A stretch of DNA of 47,910 nucleotides, taken from assembly GCA_001464375.1 (NCBI GenBank), contig LNEW01000022.1, positions 1-47,910 of the forward strand. Reading direction: 5' to 3'. This document shows, piece after piece, positions 25,655-34,207 of the stretch. The DNA is from Rhodospirillales bacterium Ga0074136 (GTDB taxonomy: Bacteria > Pseudomonadota > Alphaproteobacteria > Acetobacterales > Acetobacteraceae). The notes beneath the pieces are model-generated. The model worked only from the letters and a program-made list of their open reading frames with translations. It had not been told where the DNA came from and searched no databases. The first letter of the stretch is position 1; every line of letters begins with the position of its first letter. The position numbers and the translations under genes were made by a program.

Positions 25655-26356
25655 GTGAAGGTCGTGATCCTGGCGGGCGGCTCGGGCTCCCGCGCCTATC
25701 CGTTCACGGAATACCTGCCCAAGCCGATGATGCCGGTGGGCGGCAAGCCGATCCTGTTGCGCGTGATGGACCTTTACGCGCGCGCCGGCCTGACCGACTT
25801 CGTGCTCTCGGTCGGCCACCGCAAGGAAGTCATCTACGACTACTTCGAGGGGCGCGACTTCGGCTGGAACGTCGAGATCGTCGACACCGGCGACAAGACT
25901 GACACGGGCGGGCGTATCCTGGGCTGCCGGCATCTGCTGGGCGAGACCTTCATGGCGACCTATGCCGACGGCCTGTCCGACGTGGCCCTGCCCGACCTGC
26001 TCGATTTCCATCGCCGTTCCGGCAAGCTCGCCACGATCACTTCCGTCCCGCTGCGGTCGCAGTACGGCACCATCGAGGCCGATGCCGAGGGCGTCATCGA
26101 GGATTTCCGCGAGAAGCCGGTGCTGCGCGAACATTGGATCAACGCCGGCTTCTTCGTCATGGAACGGCGCATCTTCGACCACTGGAAGGGCGAGAACCTC
26201 GAGCGGGAGGTCTTCCCCAACCTGCTGCCGGGGCGGCACCTCGCCACCTATCGCCATGACGGCTTCTTCAAGTCGATGGACACCTACAAGGACCAGCAGG
26301 AGATCGAGGCGATGTTCGCCGAAGGCGTCCTGCCCTGGATCCGCAATGCCGCCTGA
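25655..26356 (+). CDS. rfbF: Glucose-1-phosphate cytidylyltransferase-like nucleotidyltransferase
   Basis: 233 residues. VVILAGGSGSRAYPFTEYLPKPMM is the NTP-binding start of sugar-phosphate nucleotidyltransferases; VEIVDTGDKTDTGGRI, GFFVMERRIFDH and DGFFKSMDTYKDQQ are close to RfbF (CDP-glucose synthase). It is about 24 residues shorter than the usual 257, lacking an internal segment between the first acidic site and the VDTG region; the substrate pocket may differ. GTG 25655 has AGGAGG 6 nt upstream. It lies 90 bp after the exporter gene and 26 bp before the 4,6-dehydratase gene, with which it probably forms a CDP-4-keto-6-deoxyglucose pathway. Confidence 0.8.
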   Translation: MKVVILAGGSGSRAYPFTEYLPKPMMPVGGKPILLRVMDLYARAGLTDFVLSVGHRKEVIYDYFEGRDFGWNVEIVDTGDKTDTGGRILGCRHLLGETFMATYADGLSDVALPDLLDFHRRSGKLATITSVPLRSQYGTIEADAEGVIEDFREKPVLREHWINAGFFVMERRIFDHWKGENLEREVFPNLLPGRHLATYRHDGFFKSMDTYKDQQEIEAMFAEGVLPWIRNAA

Positions 26357-26382
26357 CAGCCTGCACAACGGGAGCACCGCAC

Positions 26383-27390
26383 ATGACCGCGACCAATGAA
26401 TTCTGGAAGGACAAGCGCGTCTTCATCACCGGCGCCGCTGGCTTCCTGGGGTCCTGGATGGTCAAGGAGCTGAACAGCCGCGGTGCGACCACCATCGGCT
26501 ACGTGCGCGACCTCGGCTGGCATCTGTCGCGCCGCGAGGATCCGACCACCGAGCCGCACTTCACCGTCTATGGTGCGCTCGAGGACTACGACACGGTGCT
26601 GCGCGCGATCAACGAGCACGAGGCCGACACCGTTCTTCACCTCGGTGCGCAGCCGATCATCGGCATCGCCAACCGCAATCCGCGATCGACCTTCGACGCC
26701 AATATCCGCGGCACGTGGAACGTGCTCGATGCCTGCCGGGAACTCGGCAAGCAGGTGAAGCGGATCGTCGTCGCCTCCTCCGACAAGGCCTATGGCACGG
26801 CGCCGACGCTGCCCTATGACGAGACGATGCCGCTGCACGGGCTGCATCCCTACGACGTGTCGAAGTCCTGCACCGACCTGATCGCGCAGACCTACTTCCA
26901 CACCTACAGGATGCCGGTCTGCGTCACCCGCTCGGCCAATTTCTTCGGTGGGCGGGATCTCAACTTCAACCGCATCGTGCCCGGCGTGGCGCGCTGGGCG
27001 ATCCAGGGGGAACGCCCGGTCCTGCGCTCGGACGGCACGATGATCCGCGACTACATCTATGTGCGCGATGTCGTGCTGGCCTACCTGAAGCTGGCCGAGC
27101 GGATGGAGGACCCGGCGATCCACGGGCACGCCTTCAACTTCTCGACCGAGCAGCCGATGTCGGTCCTGGAACTGATGAAGCGCGTGCTTGCGGCGGCCGG
27201 GCGGTCGGATCTCGAACCCATCATCCTGGCCGAGGCCAAGAACGAGATCCCGGACCAGCACCTGGCGGCCGGCAAGGCGCGCACGATGCTCGGCTGGACG
27301 CAGACCTGGACGATGGACGACGCTCTGGTCGAGACCGTGGAGTGGTACCGCAAGTGGCTCGAGGCCGAGGCCGCCGCCGCGCGCGCCTGA
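26383..27390 (+). CDS. rfbG: NAD-dependent NDP-sugar 4,6-dehydratase/epimerase (CDP-glucose 4,6-dehydratase-like)
   Basis: 335 residues, extended SDR fold. GAAGFLG (17-23) binds NAD, SSDKAYG (132-138) is the equivalent of the RfbG SDK motif, and YDVSK (157-161) has the catalytic Tyr and Lys. FWKDKRVFITGAAGFLGSW and SANFFGGRDLNFNRIVPG also resemble CDP-glucose 4,6-dehydratase, but the family also includes epimerases. Start ATG 26383 has CGGGAG upstream. Right after the cytidylyltransferase gene; the usual downstream steps (RfbH, RfbC) are absent in the window. A perfect hairpin just past the stop separates it from the convergent gmd. Confidence 0.78.
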   Translation: MTATNEFWKDKRVFITGAAGFLGSWMVKELNSRGATTIGYVRDLGWHLSRREDPTTEPHFTVYGALEDYDTVLRAINEHEADTVLHLGAQPIIGIANRNPRSTFDANIRGTWNVLDACRELGKQVKRIVVASSDKAYGTAPTLPYDETMPLHGLHPYDVSKSCTDLIAQTYFHTYRMPVCVTRSANFFGGRDLNFNRIVPGVARWAIQGERPVLRSDGTMIRDYIYVRDVVLAYLKLAERMEDPAIHGHAFNFSTEQPMSVLELMKRVLAAAGRSDLEPIILAEAKNEIPDQHLAAGKARTMLGWTQTWTMDDALVETVEWYRKWLEAEAAAARA

Positions 27391-27407
27391 TGGCGGCAGG
27401 GGCGCCT

Positions 27408-27430
27408 GCGCGGGCCAGTCAGGCCCGCGC
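27408..27430. terminator. Bidirectional hairpin between the 4,6-dehydratase genes
   Basis: A perfect 9-bp stem (GCGCGGGCC / GGCCCGCGC, loop AGTCA) lies in the space between the two convergent genes and includes the gmd stop codon. No T-run, so termination may be weak or Rho-assisted, but the position suits both transcripts. Confidence 0.55.
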
Positions 27431-28396
27431 GCGCCAGCGGGCCAGGTCGGCCTCGACCATCTCGGCGATCATCTCCTCGAGGCTCGTCTGCGGCACCCAG
27501 CCGAGCTGCGCGCGCGCGCGCGCGGCATCGCCCACCGTCGCATCGACATCCGCCGGGCGCAGGAAGGCGGGATCGACCCTCACATAGTCCTGCCAGTCCA
27601 GGCTGACCTGCGCGAAGGCGATCCGGCACAGGTCGCGGATCGATGCGGCGCGCCCGGTCGCGACCACGAAGTCCGCCGGCTTGTCCTGCTGGAGCATGAG
27701 CCACATCGCGCGCACATAGTCCCGCGCATGGCCGAAGTCGCGCCGCGCATCGAGGTTGCCCATCGGCAATTCGGTGGCGAGGCCGAGGCTGATGCGCGCG
27801 GCGCCGTCGGTGATCTTGCGCAGCACGAATTCGACCCCGCGCAGCGGGCTGTCGTGGTTGAACATGATGCCGTTGCAGCCGAACAGGCCGAAGGCGTCGC
27901 GGTAGTTCTGCACCAGGCAATGCGCGAAGACCTTGGCCGAGGCATAGGGGCTGCGCGGATGGAACGCCGTGTCCTCGTTCTGCGTGGGCGTCCGTGCGTG
28001 GCCGAACATCTCGCTCGAACTCGCCTGGAAGTAGCGCACGCCGGGGGCGGCGATGCGCACCGCCTCCAGCATGTTCGCCGTGCCGATCGCGGTCACCTGC
28101 GTCGTCAGCAGCGGCTGGTCCCACGACATGCGCACGAAGGATTGCGCGGCCAGGTTGTAGATCTCGTGCGGTTCGACCTTCTGGAGCAGGCGGATCAACG
28201 AAGACAGGTCGATGAGGTTGCCATCGACCATGCGCACCGAGCCGGTGCAGCCCAGCCGCCGCAGGCGGTCCTGCACCGCTTCGGACCCGCCGTGGCGATG
28301 CAGCAGGCCGTAGACCTCGTAGCCCTTCTCCAGCAGCAGCGCGGCGAGATACGCGCCGTCCTGACCGGTCACCCCCGTGATCAAAGCGCGAGCCAT
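27419..28396 (-). CDS. gmd: GDP-mannose 4,6-dehydratase
   Basis: 325 residues. GVTGQDGAYLA (8-18) is the specific NADP-binding start of GMD, SSSEMFG (126-132) holds the catalytic Ser/Glu, and YASAK (151-155) the Tyr/Lys pair; FNHDSPLRGVEFVLRKI is the GMD-specific loop. It converts GDP-D-mannose to GDP-4-keto-6-deoxymannose, a precursor of fucose, rhamnose or perosamine. The next enzyme that would commit it (GMER, RMD or aminotransferase) is not in the window. About 325 residues is slightly shorter than E. coli GMD (373). The Shine-Dalgarno is weak. The 213 bp upstream show no clear promoter. Confidence 0.9.
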   Translation of the reverse strand: MARALITGVTGQDGAYLAALLLEKGYEVYGLLHRHGGSEAVQDRLRRLGCTGSVRMVDGNLIDLSSLIRLLQKVEPHEIYNLAAQSFVRMSWDQPLLTTQVTAIGTANMLEAVRIAAPGVRYFQASSSEMFGHARTPTQNEDTAFHPRSPYASAKVFAHCLVQNYRDAFGLFGCNGIMFNHDSPLRGVEFVLRKITDGAARISLGLATELPMGNLDARRDFGHARDYVRAMWLMLQQDKPADFVVATGRAASIRDLCRIAFAQVSLDWQDYVRVDPAFLRPADVDATVGDAARARAQLGWVPQTSLEEMIAEMVEADLARWRARA

Positions 28397-28609
28397 CGCG
28401 TCGCCTACCCCATGATTCTTCGTGCCGGCAACGCGAACCTAGCCGTGCGGCGCAGGACCCGCCAGCAAGCACGGGTCGGGGGTCGGCCGCGATGTCTGCT
28501 CGATCATCCGGGGCGGCTGCGCGACGGCGCTTCGGTGCCGTCAGGCGCGGCGGGCGTTTGCCGATGTCAACGCCGGACTGCGCCGAAGGGCGCGTCCGCC
28601 AATGCACCC

Positions 28610-31066
28610 TCAGCCGGTCTCGGCGCGCACCAGGCTCGGCAGGCCGACGCGGAAACGCAGGCTGGCGCGCACGCCCTCCTCGGGAAATTGCAGGTTCACT
28701 TCGGCACCCGGGCCCAGGTCATGGACCAGCCCGCGTTCCAGCAGGCGTACGCCGAAGCCGCGGCGCTCGACGCTCGGCGCGGTCACCGGCGGCCCGCCGC
28801 TCTCGCGCCATTCGAAGCGCGCGACGCCGTCTTCGCCCAGCGACCAGGTGGTGTCCACCTCGCCACCCGGGCGCGACAGCGCGCCATGGCGCACCGCGTT
28901 GGTGGCGAGTTCGTGCAGCGCCAGCACCAGGGCCTGCGCCTGCGGCGCCTCGACCTGGATGCGCCCGGACCCGGCGATGCGGATGGCCCGCCCGCTACCC
29001 AGCCACGGGCCAAGCGCCGCCTGCACCACGCGCGCCAGGTCCACGGGCTCCCATCCACCTTCCGCCAGCAGGTCGTGGCTGCGTGTGAGCGCCTGCAACC
29101 GCCCCACGAAGTCGCGCCCGAAGCCGGTCGAATCTCCGCCGGCGCGGCGCAGCGACTGCGCCGCGATGGACTGCACGGTGGACAGCGTGTTCTTCACGCG
29201 ATGGTTCAGTTCGGTCACCAGCAATTCGCGGGAGCGTTCGGCGCGCACGCGTTCCGTCACGTCCTGCAGCACGGCGGAGACGCCGGTGACCACGCCGTCG
29301 GAATCCTTCACCGGATGGCAGGATGCCAGCCAGTGGCGCAGGTGCTGCACAGCCCCCGGCGCCTGTCCGGTGCAGGTCACGTCGAGCACCGGACGGCCGG
29401 TGCGCAGTACCTCCTGCTGGGCGGATTCGAGCGGCGCGGCGAGGCCGTCGGGCATCACCTCGTGCGGCGCGCGCGCGACATGCGCCTCCGGCGGCAGGCC
29501 GCTGATGGCGGCGAAGCGCGCATTGACGTTGACGAAGCGCAGCGTGGCGTCGACCAGCGCCAGGCCGACCGGCACGTTGTCGTACACCGCGCGGAGTTCC
29601 GCGACCGTCTGGCGCACCTGCGCCTCGTTGAAGCGGTGCGCGGTGCCGGCGCCGCGCGCATCGGCCACGTCGTGGATGGCGCCGACCCATTCGATCAGCA
29701 GGCCTTCCTCGGTCGAGACCGGCACGCCGGTGGCGCGCACCCAGCGCCAGGCGGCGGCCTCGCTCGCGGTGCGCAGGCGGAACTCGACGCCGATGGTCTG
29801 GCGCGCGACCAGGCAGCGGCCCCATTCGGCCAGCGTGGGCGCGCGGTCGTCGGGGTGCAGCATCTCGATCCAGCCATCCTTGCGGAAGGCGGGCGCGGTC
29901 TGGCCGGTCAATCCGGCCCAGCCGGCGGCCTCGATCCAGCCGCCGGCGGCATCGGCGCGCCACAGCACCAGCGCGCCAGCCTCGGCCAGCGCGCGCAGCC
30001 GGCGCGTCTGGTCGCGCGATGCGGCCTCCGCCTCGGCCAGGGCAGCGCCCAGCATCGCGATCTCGGCCGGGCCGGCGGGCAGCGGCGCGGCGGGCGCGGG
30101 GCTGTCGCTGCGCAGCGCCTCGGTGGCCGCGGCCGCATGCTGCACTAGGCCGAGCACCGGCGCGCGCAGGCCACGCACCGTTGTGCGCAGCGTCGCCGCC
30201 GCCGCCAGCACGCACAGCGCCAGCAGCCCCGCGGCCCAGGGGAGCAGGCCGACGCCGCCGGGCACAGGTGCAGGCAAGGCGACCAGGCGCCATTCCGGCG
30301 CCTCCTGCAACGTCGCCACGACGACATCGATCCGCGTGCCGGACGGCGTGGCGACCGTGCTGGCCACGCCGCGCGGCAGCGCCACCACGGTCGGCCAGTC
30401 GGGCAGGTCGCGGGGCTGGCTGCCATTCGAAGCCACCATCCGGCCCCGGCTGTCCAGCAGCACCGCGCGCTCCGGGCCCATCGCGGCGGCCAGGCGGTCC
30501 AGGCGCAGCGGCAGGCTCAGCACCGCGTCTGTCCGGCCGTCGCGCATCAGGGGTACCATCAGCATCGGCGGCATCAGCGCCCCGCCGGGGCCGTTCAGCA
30601 TGTCGCTCACGCGCGCCCGGCCGGTCTCGACCGCCCAGAGCCCGGCCGCGATGGCCGGCGTGGACGCGAGCGGCGTGCCGAAGGGCTGGCTGGTGTCGAC
30701 CAGCATGCCGAGGCCGCGGTCGAGCAGCCCGACCGGCGCGCCCAGTGCATCGGCCAGGCGCCGCGCTGCGCCGTCGGCGGCGGCGAGGTCGGATGCCGCG
30801 CGGCTGGCATCAATGCCGCTGCCGAAGGCGAGCAGCGCCTGGCGGCGCGAGTCGATCTCGGTATCGATGGCGCGCGCCGCGGTCTGGGCGCTGGCCACCA
30901 GCCGCGCCGCGGCCGCATCGCGTTCCGATTGACCATTCAGGATGCCGAGCACGATACCGCCCAGCAGCAGCGGCAGCATCGCCACGCCCACGAGCAGCAG
31001 CAGGCGCGCGCCAAGCGTTGCGCCGCGGGTGCCGACCTGGCCCGAGCTCTGCCTCATCCCCTGCAC
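28610..31066 (-). CDS. HWE-family sensor histidine kinase
   Basis: About 818 residues. One membrane span near 20-43, a large periplasmic sensor region of about 220 residues, and a second span (LLPWAAGLLALCVLAAAATL). PAS-like domains follow, then the kinase core: TELNHRVKNTLSTVQSIA (phosphoacceptor His), LHELATNAVRHGAL (N-box with the HWE-type His) and FEWRESGGP (W-x-E). These residues define the HWE family common in Alphaproteobacteria, where such kinases feed light or general-stress pathways. No response regulator is adjacent. GTG 31066 has GGGAG 6-7 nt before it; ATG 31057 and TTG 31114 are alternatives. Diverges from a lipoprotein gene. Confidence 0.9.
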   Translation of the reverse strand: MQGMRQSSGQVGTRGATLGARLLLLVGVAMLPLLLGGIVLGILNGQSERDAAAARLVASAQTAARAIDTEIDSRRQALLAFGSGIDASRAASDLAAADGAARRLADALGAPVGLLDRGLGMLVDTSQPFGTPLASTPAIAAGLWAVETGRARVSDMLNGPGGALMPPMLMVPLMRDGRTDAVLSLPLRLDRLAAAMGPERAVLLDSRGRMVASNGSQPRDLPDWPTVVALPRGVASTVATPSGTRIDVVVATLQEAPEWRLVALPAPVPGGVGLLPWAAGLLALCVLAAAATLRTTVRGLRAPVLGLVQHAAAATEALRSDSPAPAAPLPAGPAEIAMLGAALAEAEAASRDQTRRLRALAEAGALVLWRADAAGGWIEAAGWAGLTGQTAPAFRKDGWIEMLHPDDRAPTLAEWGRCLVARQTIGVEFRLRTASEAAAWRWVRATGVPVSTEEGLLIEWVGAIHDVADARGAGTAHRFNEAQVRQTVAELRAVYDNVPVGLALVDATLRFVNVNARFAAISGLPPEAHVARAPHEVMPDGLAAPLESAQQEVLRTGRPVLDVTCTGQAPGAVQHLRHWLASCHPVKDSDGVVTGVSAVLQDVTERVRAERSRELLVTELNHRVKNTLSTVQSIAAQSLRRAGGDSTGFGRDFVGRLQALTRSHDLLAEGGWEPVDLARVVQAALGPWLGSGRAIRIAGSGRIQVEAPQAQALVLALHELATNAVRHGALSRPGGEVDTTWSLGEDGVARFEWRESGGPPVTAPSVERRGFGVRLLERGLVHDLGPGAEVNLQFPEEGVRASLRFRVGLPSLVRAETG

Positions 31067-31210
31067 GACCTGCTCCCGCCGGGGCCCACACCCCCGCCAA
31101 CATCTAACGTTCAACTAAAGGTTGTTCCATTGCAAGCATTTAACGGTGCGCTGGCATAAATCGGCATTCACGATGCTGAAAGCGCCACGGGGTGGTGTTA
31201 GCGTCGCGCC

Positions 31211-31750
31211 ATGGCGGTCATTCAACGGCGGAACACGGCATGGCGCGGCGCGATGGTCGCTCGCGCGTTGGCTATGTGCGTCCTGCTGGCGACCGGCCTG
31301 CTGCTGGCCGGTTGCGCCGCCGAGGAACCGCCACCTGACGACCTTCCGCTGCCGCCCGAACCGCCGGCACGTGTGCAGGCGGCTCGCCAGCCAGCCACCG
31401 GCCCGGCCCGGCCGCGGGGCAACGAAGCCGAGCCGACTGCCCCACCATCCGAGGCGCCGGCGACCGTCGCGGAACCCCCGCCCGCCCCGGCGGCGCCATC
31501 CGCCTGGCGCGTGGCGCGCGACGGGACGCTCGGTTGCGCCGATGCCGCGCCGCTGCGCCTGCTGCGCCAGGGTGCGGATACGCCGCCGCGCCTGCTGGCC
31601 GAGGCGCGCGCCGCCGGCGCCTGCCGCACCACCTTCCGGCTGAATGCCTGGGCGCTGGAAGCGGTCGAAGCCGACCTGGTGAGGCTGCGCCTGGTGAATG
31701 GCGAGGCGCTGACGCTGTGGTTCCTGCGCGCCGACGTGCTGCCACCCTGA
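31211..31750 (+). CDS. Pro-rich lipoprotein, unknown function
   Basis: 179 residues from ATG 31211, with ATG 31253 (M15) an equally good start for the signal peptide (MVARALAMCVLLATGLLLAGC). The lipobox L-L-A-G-C predicts lipidation. A Pro/Ala/Glu-rich linker of about 60 residues follows, then a small folded C-terminal region (WRVARDGTLGCADAAPLRLL, RTTFRLNAWALEAVEADLVRL) with two cysteines. Neither start has a strong ribosome-binding site. Divergent from the HWE kinase, 144 bp apart, so a signalling partner is conceivable. No recognised family. Confidence 0.75.
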   Translation: MAVIQRRNTAWRGAMVARALAMCVLLATGLLLAGCAAEEPPPDDLPLPPEPPARVQAARQPATGPARPRGNEAEPTAPPSEAPATVAEPPPAPAAPSAWRVARDGTLGCADAAPLRLLRQGADTPPRLLAEARAAGACRTTFRLNAWALEAVEADLVRLRLVNGEALTLWFLRADVLPP

Positions 31751-31814
31751 CCACGGCTGGACGACCGACCGTCCCGGCGTGAGACTGCCGCACGGGAAGG
31801 GAATTGATCCGCGC

Positions 31815-33371
31815 ATGAGCTGGCAGGCCGAACTCGACGAATTGCGACGGCGCGAGGCGCTGGCCCGCGAGATGGGCGGGCCCGACAAGGTGAAGCGCCA
31901 GCACGATGGCGGCCGGCTCACGGTGCGCGAACGCGTCGAGGCGCTGGTCGACCGCGGGTCGTTCCACGAGGTCGGTGCGATCGCCGGCCGGGCGGAATAC
32001 GACGCGGCCGGCGAGCTCGAATCCTTCACGCCTTCCAATTGCGTCATGGGCCGCGCGCTGGTCGATGGCCGCCCGGTGGTGGTGGTGGGGGATGACTTCA
32101 CCGTGCGTGGCGGCAGCGCGGATGCCACCATCCGCGACAAGCCCATCATGGCGGAACGCATGGCCGGCGAACTGCGCCTGCCGATCATCCGCATGATCGA
32201 GGGCTCGGGCGGCGGTGGTTCGGTCAAGACCATCGAGACGACCGGGCGCGCCAACCTGCCCGGCGGGGTCGGCGGGACGCAGCTGTACTACCAGACCACC
32301 GCGAACATGGGGCTGGTGCCGGTCGTGACGCTGGGGTTGGGGTCGGTCGCGGGGCTCGGCGCGGCGCGGCTGGCGGCGGCACATTATTCGCTGATGACGA
32401 AATCCTCCGCGATGTTCGTCGCCGGGCCGCCGGTGGTGGCGCGGCTGGGCGAGACGCTGGAGAAGCGCGAGCTGGGTGGGTGGGAGATCCAGACCCGCGC
32501 CGGCGGCGTGGATGATGCGGTGGAGACCGAGGCGGAAGCCTTCGAGCGCGCGCGGCGCTTCCTGTCCTACCTGCCGTCATCGGTGTTCGACCTGCCGCCC
32601 GCGGTGCGCTCGCGCGACGATGCGGCACGGCGCGATGATGGCCTGATCAGCGCGATCCCCCGCGACCCGCGGCAGGCCTACAAGATGCGCCCGATCATCG
32701 AGACGCTGGTGGACCAGGGGTCGTTCTTCGAAATGGGGAAGTGGTTCGGCCGGCCGGTGATCACGGCCTTCGCGCGGCTGGACGGGCGCGCTGTTGCGGT
32801 GCTGGCGAGCGACCCGGTGTTCCAGGGTGGGTCCTGGACCGCCGATGCCTGCCAGAAGGTCATCCGCTTCGTCGACCTGGCGGAGACCTTCCATTTGCCG
32901 GTGGTCTACCTGATGGATTGCCCGGGCTTCGCGGTGGGGCTGGAGGCGGAGAAGACGGCGACGATCCGCTGGGGCGTGCGGGCGATGGCGGCGGTGAACC
33001 AGTGCCGCCAGCCGTGGTGCACGGTGATCCTGCGGAATGCCTTCGGGGTGGCGGGCGTGGTCCACCAGCCGGCCGGGCGGTATTCGATGCGCTATGCGTG
33101 GCCGTCGGCGCGCTGGGGGTCGCTGCCGCTGGAGGGTGGTGTGAAGGCGGCCTATGCGGCAGAGGTTTCGGCCGCCGAGGACCCGGACGCGAAGGCGGCG
33201 GAGATCGAGGCGCGGTTGCAGAAGCTGCGCTCGCCGTTCCGCACGGCGGAGGCCTTCTGGGTCGAGGAGATCATCGACCCGCGGGAGACGCGGCCGCTGC
33301 TGTGCGAATTCGCGCGGCTGGCGGAGCCGTTGCGGGCACCCGGCGTCGCCGCGCTCACCATGCGGCCCTGA
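31815..33371 (+). CDS. Acyl-CoA carboxylase carboxyltransferase subunit
   Basis: 518 residues, the usual length for beta subunits of propionyl- or methylcrotonyl-type carboxylases. DGGRLTVRERVEALVDRGSF at about 31-50 is the family start; GSGGGGSVKTIETTG and GGVGGTQLYYQT form the first oxyanion region, and ASDPVFQGGSWTADACQKVIRF and MDCPGFAVGLEAEKTATIRWG the second crotonase-like half. It would move a carboxyl group from biotin to an acyl-CoA. There is no biotin carboxylase or biotin carrier gene in the window, so the partner must lie elsewhere or the protein has another role. Preferred start ATG 31815, weak Shine-Dalgarno (GGGAAGGGA rather distant). Confidence 0.9.
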   Translation: MSWQAELDELRRREALAREMGGPDKVKRQHDGGRLTVRERVEALVDRGSFHEVGAIAGRAEYDAAGELESFTPSNCVMGRALVDGRPVVVVGDDFTVRGGSADATIRDKPIMAERMAGELRLPIIRMIEGSGGGGSVKTIETTGRANLPGGVGGTQLYYQTTANMGLVPVVTLGLGSVAGLGAARLAAAHYSLMTKSSAMFVAGPPVVARLGETLEKRELGGWEIQTRAGGVDDAVETEAEAFERARRFLSYLPSSVFDLPPAVRSRDDAARRDDGLISAIPRDPRQAYKMRPIIETLVDQGSFFEMGKWFGRPVITAFARLDGRAVAVLASDPVFQGGSWTADACQKVIRFVDLAETFHLPVVYLMDCPGFAVGLEAEKTATIRWGVRAMAAVNQCRQPWCTVILRNAFGVAGVVHQPAGRYSMRYAWPSARWGSLPLEGGVKAAYAAEVSAAEDPDAKAAEIEARLQKLRSPFRTAEAFWVEEIIDPRETRPLLCEFARLAEPLRAPGVAALTMRP

Positions 33372-33381
33372 CGGCGCGCCG

Positions 33382-34116
33382 CTACCGGGTGAAGCGGAAC
33401 CAGACGTTCTCGCCCTTGCGGGCGGTTTCGTGTGGCCGCGCCGCGAGGGCGGCCGCCACGGCCTTCGTGCATCCGGGCCTGAAGCGGTCGTGGAATTCCA
33501 GCGTGACGACGGAGGTCGCGTCCAGCCATGAGAGGTCGGCGGCTTCGAAGACGTCCTTCTCGGCACCCTCGATGTCGATCTTCACCAGGTCGGCGTGGCT
33601 GATGCCGGCCAGGTCCATCACCGATCGCATCGCGTAGGCGCGCGTCATCGGCGTGGCCGGGTCCGCCGCGGGGGTGCCGGGCACCGTGCGGGTCGACCAC
33701 GACCCCATGGGCTTGCCGTTCAGCGTGGTTTGCAGCGCGAGATCGGTATCGGTCTTCCACAGCGCCGCATTCAGCAGCACGACGTTGTCGAGGTGCCCGC
33801 AATTGGCCTGGAGGCACTGGAAGTTCCGCGGGTCGGGTTCGAGCGCCACGATCCGCGCCAGCGGAAAACGCTGCCGGAACCACAGCACCGAGTATCCGAC
33901 ATTCGCGCCGGCATCGATGATGGTGGTCGCGGCGGGCAGGAAGTCGTGCCGATATTCGGACCGCACGAACACCTTGCGAAAGACCTGCTGGTCCGTTTCG
34001 CGCGTCCGGATGATCACCGGCCGGTCGAGGCCGGGCACGGTCACCGCGTAGGATTCGATCTCGAAGGCCGACAGCACGGCAGCGTCGAACATCGACTTCC
34101 CGATAGTCAGCAGCAT
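33382..34116 (-). CDS. FkbM-family SAM-dependent methyltransferase
   Basis: 244 residues. IIDAGANVGYSVLWF (65-79) is the SAM-binding motif I, IVALEPDPRNFQCLQAN the acidic motif II, and VKIDIEGAEKDVF the FkbM-specific motif. FkbM methyltransferases usually methylate hydroxyl groups on sugars or small secondary metabolites. ATG 34116 has AAGGA 8 nt upstream. It ends 10 bp from the convergent carboxyltransferase gene and is followed on the same strand by a Bug receptor gene group after 91 bp. Because a large polysaccharide locus lies 5 kb away, O-methylation of a glycan is a reasonable, unproven guess. Confidence 0.88.
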   Translation of the reverse strand: MLLTIGKSMFDAAVLSAFEIESYAVTVPGLDRPVIIRTRETDQQVFRKVFVRSEYRHDFLPAATTIIDAGANVGYSVLWFRQRFPLARIVALEPDPRNFQCLQANCGHLDNVVLLNAALWKTDTDLALQTTLNGKPMGSWSTRTVPGTPAADPATPMTRAYAMRSVMDLAGISHADLVKIDIEGAEKDVFEAADLSWLDATSVVTLEFHDRFRPGCTKAVAAALAARPHETARKGENVWFRFTR

Positions 34117-34207
34117 CCGGCGATCCTTCTTTGTGCGACGCGGCCGCGCCGCCAGCGCGACCTTACGCGCAGCGCGCGCCGGGCCGCCATGGCGGCGCCC
34201 AGCGGTG

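Noticed and set aside
31108..31129. GGAAC followed by CGTT on the minus strand upstream of the HWE kinase, resembling an EcfG general-stress promoter
   Set aside because: The spacer is 14 nt instead of the usual 16-17 nt, so the match is probably accidental.
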